64,000 nt of DNA from NCBI GenBank assembly GCA_965228005.1, contig CBDDGV010000004.1, positions 682,001 to 746,000 of the forward strand, read 5' to 3'. This document shows, in pieces, positions 62,241 to 64,000 of this stretch. The stretch is from JBCCXZ01 sp965228005. Its GTDB lineage: Bacteria > Planctomycetota > Planctomycetia > Pirellulales > Lacipirellulaceae. Position 1 is the stretch's first letter; the number at the start of each line of letters is the position of its first letter. A program made the position numbers and the translations under genes. The notes under the pieces are model-generated. The model was not told the DNA's origin. It saw nothing but the letters and a program-made list of their open reading frames with translations, and searched no databases.

Positions 62241-63332
62241 TTAAACGTTAAAGAGGAAGTGGCACACGTCGCCGTCCTGCACCACGTACTCCTTGCCCTC
62301 CACGCGCATCCGTCCCGCGTCGCGGATCGCCTTCTCGCTGCCGAGTTCTTCCAAGTCATCGACCGCGTAGACCTCCGCGCGGATGAAGCCCCGTTCAAAA
62401 TCGCTGTGGATCACGCCGGCGGCCTGCGGCCCGAGGCTGCCCACGGGGATCGTCCAAGCACGGATCTCCTTTTCACCCGCCGTGAAGTAGCTCTGCAGGC
62501 CGAGCAGGCCGTAAGCCGCCCGGGCAAGCACCGCCAACGCGGGCTCCTTCAGTCCGAGGCTTTCCAGCATCTCAGCTCGCTCTTCCGCTTCCAGCTCCGC
62601 AAGTTCCGCTTCCAGCCGGGCACAGACCGGCACCACGGCGCCGCCTTCCGCTTCGGCCCGTTTACGGACGGACGCGACGTGCGGCCCCTCTCCGCCGAGG
62701 TCGTCTTCGTCGACGTTGGCGATGTAAAGCACCCGCTTCGAGGTGAGCAGCTGCATCTCCGTCAAGGCCTTGGCCAAAGCCGGGTCGTCGTAACTGAGGC
62801 CCCGCACCGGCTTGCCTTCCGCGAGAAGTGCCTGGCAGGCTTCGAGCACGACAAGCCGCTGCTTGGCTTCCTTGTCTCCAGAGCGGGCGGTGCGGGTCGC
62901 TTTGTCGGTCATCGATTCGACCGACTGCAGGTCGGCCAGCATCAACTCGGTATCGATCGTTTCGATGTCACGCAGCGGATCGACTGCGCCGTCGACGTGG
63001 GTCACGTCGGGGTCCTCGAAGCAGCGGACCACGTGGAGGATGGCGTCGACCGAGCGGATGTGAGACAGGAACTTGTTGCCGAGCCCTTCTCCCTCCGAGG
63101 CTCCCCGCACGATGCCGGCAATATCCACAAGCCGCAGCACGGCCGGGATGACCTTCTGCGTTTCGATGTGGGAGTGGATTTGATCCAGCCGGGGGTCCGG
63201 TACGGGGACGGCGCCCACGTTCGGCTCGATGGTGCAGAACGGGTAATTCTCGCTAGCAATCCCGGCCGAGGTCAGAGAGTTGAATAAGGTCGATTTTCCG
63301 ACATTCGGGAGACCGACGATGCCAGCTTCCAT
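62241..63332 (-). CDS. ychF: Redox-regulated ATPase YchF (Obg-like)
   Basis: A 363-residue protein, exactly the usual YchF length, from the ATG at 63332. The P-loop GLPNVGKSTLFN, the G2/G3 region (ENYPFCTIEPNVG; VDIAGIVRGASEGEGLGNKFL) and a coiled-coil insertion are followed by the TGS domain (LQSYFTAGEKEIRAWTI ... KEYVVQDGDVCHFLFNV). G4 reads YIANVDEDD where GTPases have NKxD, which fits the known preference of YchF for ATP. The C-terminal FNV is the family's standard ending. YchF binds the ribosome and is linked to stress responses and translation start choice. Confidence 0.96.
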   Translation of the reverse strand: MEAGIVGLPNVGKSTLFNSLTSAGIASENYPFCTIEPNVGAVPVPDPRLDQIHSHIETQKVIPAVLRLVDIAGIVRGASEGEGLGNKFLSHIRSVDAILHVVRCFEDPDVTHVDGAVDPLRDIETIDTELMLADLQSVESMTDKATRTARSGDKEAKQRLVVLEACQALLAEGKPVRGLSYDDPALAKALTEMQLLTSKRVLYIANVDEDDLGGEGPHVASVRKRAEAEGGAVVPVCARLEAELAELEAEERAEMLESLGLKEPALAVLARAAYGLLGLQSYFTAGEKEIRAWTIPVGSLGPQAAGVIHSDFERGFIRAEVYAVDDLEELGSEKAIRDAGRMRVEGKEYVVQDGDVCHFLFNV

Positions 63333-63548
63333 ATCAGGGCTCGGGTGCCGGGTTGTTGCTGCGGGAGTGCCTTTGCGGGTGGGTTTCCGAGTCGCAGATT
63401 CTAGTCGAGCGGCCGCCTGCGCGACAGGCGTCCATTGCCGCTCCGGGCTAGCGTGGCCAGGAATCCCTGGCCGCGTAATAATGCTGGTCTGCAAGGAGTT
63501 CGAGCGAATCGCCACGCCGCTTTGTCGGCCGAACCAGGGACGCACAGT

Positions 63549-64000
63549 ATGCAATTGATCCTGATCGCCACTCTGGCCTTGCTGGGGCCGCTGACCGCGT
63601 CTCCCGACTCGGCTGTCAACGGTGGGGAGCCTGCGGAGACCCCATCCGAGCCGGGTCTGCCGGACTTTGCGGAGGCGATCCGCGGCCGCGTCAACACCAC
63701 CGGTCTGCAAGACCTGAACCAAGTGATCCAATTGCTGGGGACCGCTATCGACAAGGGCCTCGTCGACGAGGACGAGCAGTTCGCTGCGTTGATGCTCTCC
63801 GATGCTCTGATGGAACGCGCCAAGTCCCTGGCTCAAGTGATGAAGGCGCAGGACCTGCTCTCGCCCGACGAGCGGTCCCGGGAACGCGCACAGAAGATCC
63901 GGCAGCTAGTTCAGTCGGATCTGCGTCGCGTGATCGCAAGCCCGGAACCGCCGACCGAAGCCTACTTGCTCCTTGGTCAGGTCTCCGCCCTGCCCGGCGG
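63549..64000 (+). CDS. Secreted protein, partial (3' end outside window)
   Basis: An open frame begins at ATG 63549 and runs to the right edge (at least 150 residues). The signal peptide is MQLILIATLALLGPLTASP. The visible part is helical and acidic (FAEAIRGRVNTTGLQDLNQV, EQFAALMLSDALMERAKSLA, DERSRERAQKIRQLV), which suggests tetratricopeptide-like helical hairpins, followed by TEAYLLLGQVSALPG, a typical repeat phrase. In planctomycetes such sequences often precede further TPR units or a thioredoxin-like domain; neither is visible. It is divergent from ychF, with a 216-base intergenic region. Confidence 0.75.
   Translation, partial: MQLILIATLALLGPLTASPDSAVNGGEPAETPSEPGLPDFAEAIRGRVNTTGLQDLNQVIQLLGTAIDKGLVDEDEQFAALMLSDALMERAKSLAQVMKAQDLLSPDERSRERAQKIRQLVQSDLRRVIASPEPPTEAYLLLGQVSALPG

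Noticed and set aside
60435..63287. A 950-codon plus-strand frame opposite the DUF3592 and ychF genes.
   Set aside because: It crosses two well-supported genes on the other strand and has no domain resemblance.

Overview
The window looks like chromosomal DNA of a high-GC planctomycete, probably a member of the Pirellulales. The evidence is a double-length (tandem) UvrA as in other PVC bacteria, LL-diaminopimelate aminotransferase, several proteins ending in PEP-CTERM sorting signals, a surface protease with the LETLEDRR-type N-terminal motif, a small membrane protein family seen mainly in planctomycetes, and frequent GTG/TTG starts. This assignment is inference from gene content; no 16S rRNA or whole-genome comparison was possible.

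Positions 1-31211 are accessory DNA ending at the 3' end of a minus-strand tRNA-Arg(UCG), the classical boundary of a tRNA-integrated island. No integrase and no second att copy lie in the window. The backbone is mostly minus-strand small or unfamiliar genes: a DUF932 protein, an AlbA_2 protein, ribbon-helix-helix-like and zinc-ribbon proteins, and an AAA ATPase with a DnaX-type zinc knuckle. Two divergent defence operons sit inside it. One is a McrBC-type restriction pair (minus strand) whose McrB has an unusual DUF2461-containing reader region. The other is a plus-strand, DISARM-like operon: SNF2 helicase (DrmD-like), Eco57I-type adenine methylase (DrmMI-like), a small PD-(D/E)XK-like protein, and a 1,796-residue helicase that appears to fuse DrmA-like and DrmB-like parts and to add a C-terminal nuclease domain. 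No DrmC (phospholipase D) gene is present. The second half of the methylase gene and the small nuclease have clearly lower GC than their flanks, suggesting cassette exchange. A DUF2779 nuclease and a secreted S1/P1 nuclease are further cargo.

Positions 31212-43500 are core genome: two small membrane proteins, a membrane-anchored Ser/Thr kinase, gyrA (with both quinolone-contact residues naturally replaced), a planctomycete secreted/membrane protein, a ParE-type toxin-antitoxin pair, dapL, a long nested inverted repeat that reaches into the next gene, a TrmH-family rRNA methyltransferase, an RlmI-like methyltransferase and an SGNH hydrolase.

Positions 43649-48268 hold four consecutive PEP-CTERM proteins. 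The last three share an unfamiliar repeated domain, and two of them are an evident tandem duplication. Then come the 2,379-residue tandem UvrA, a PEP-CTERM N-acetylmuramoyl-alanine amidase, a trypsin-like surface protease with a dockerin-like tail, an intergenic stretch carrying small repeats, an LD-carboxypeptidase, a DUF3592 membrane protein, the GTPase YchF and the start of a secreted protein that runs off the right edge.
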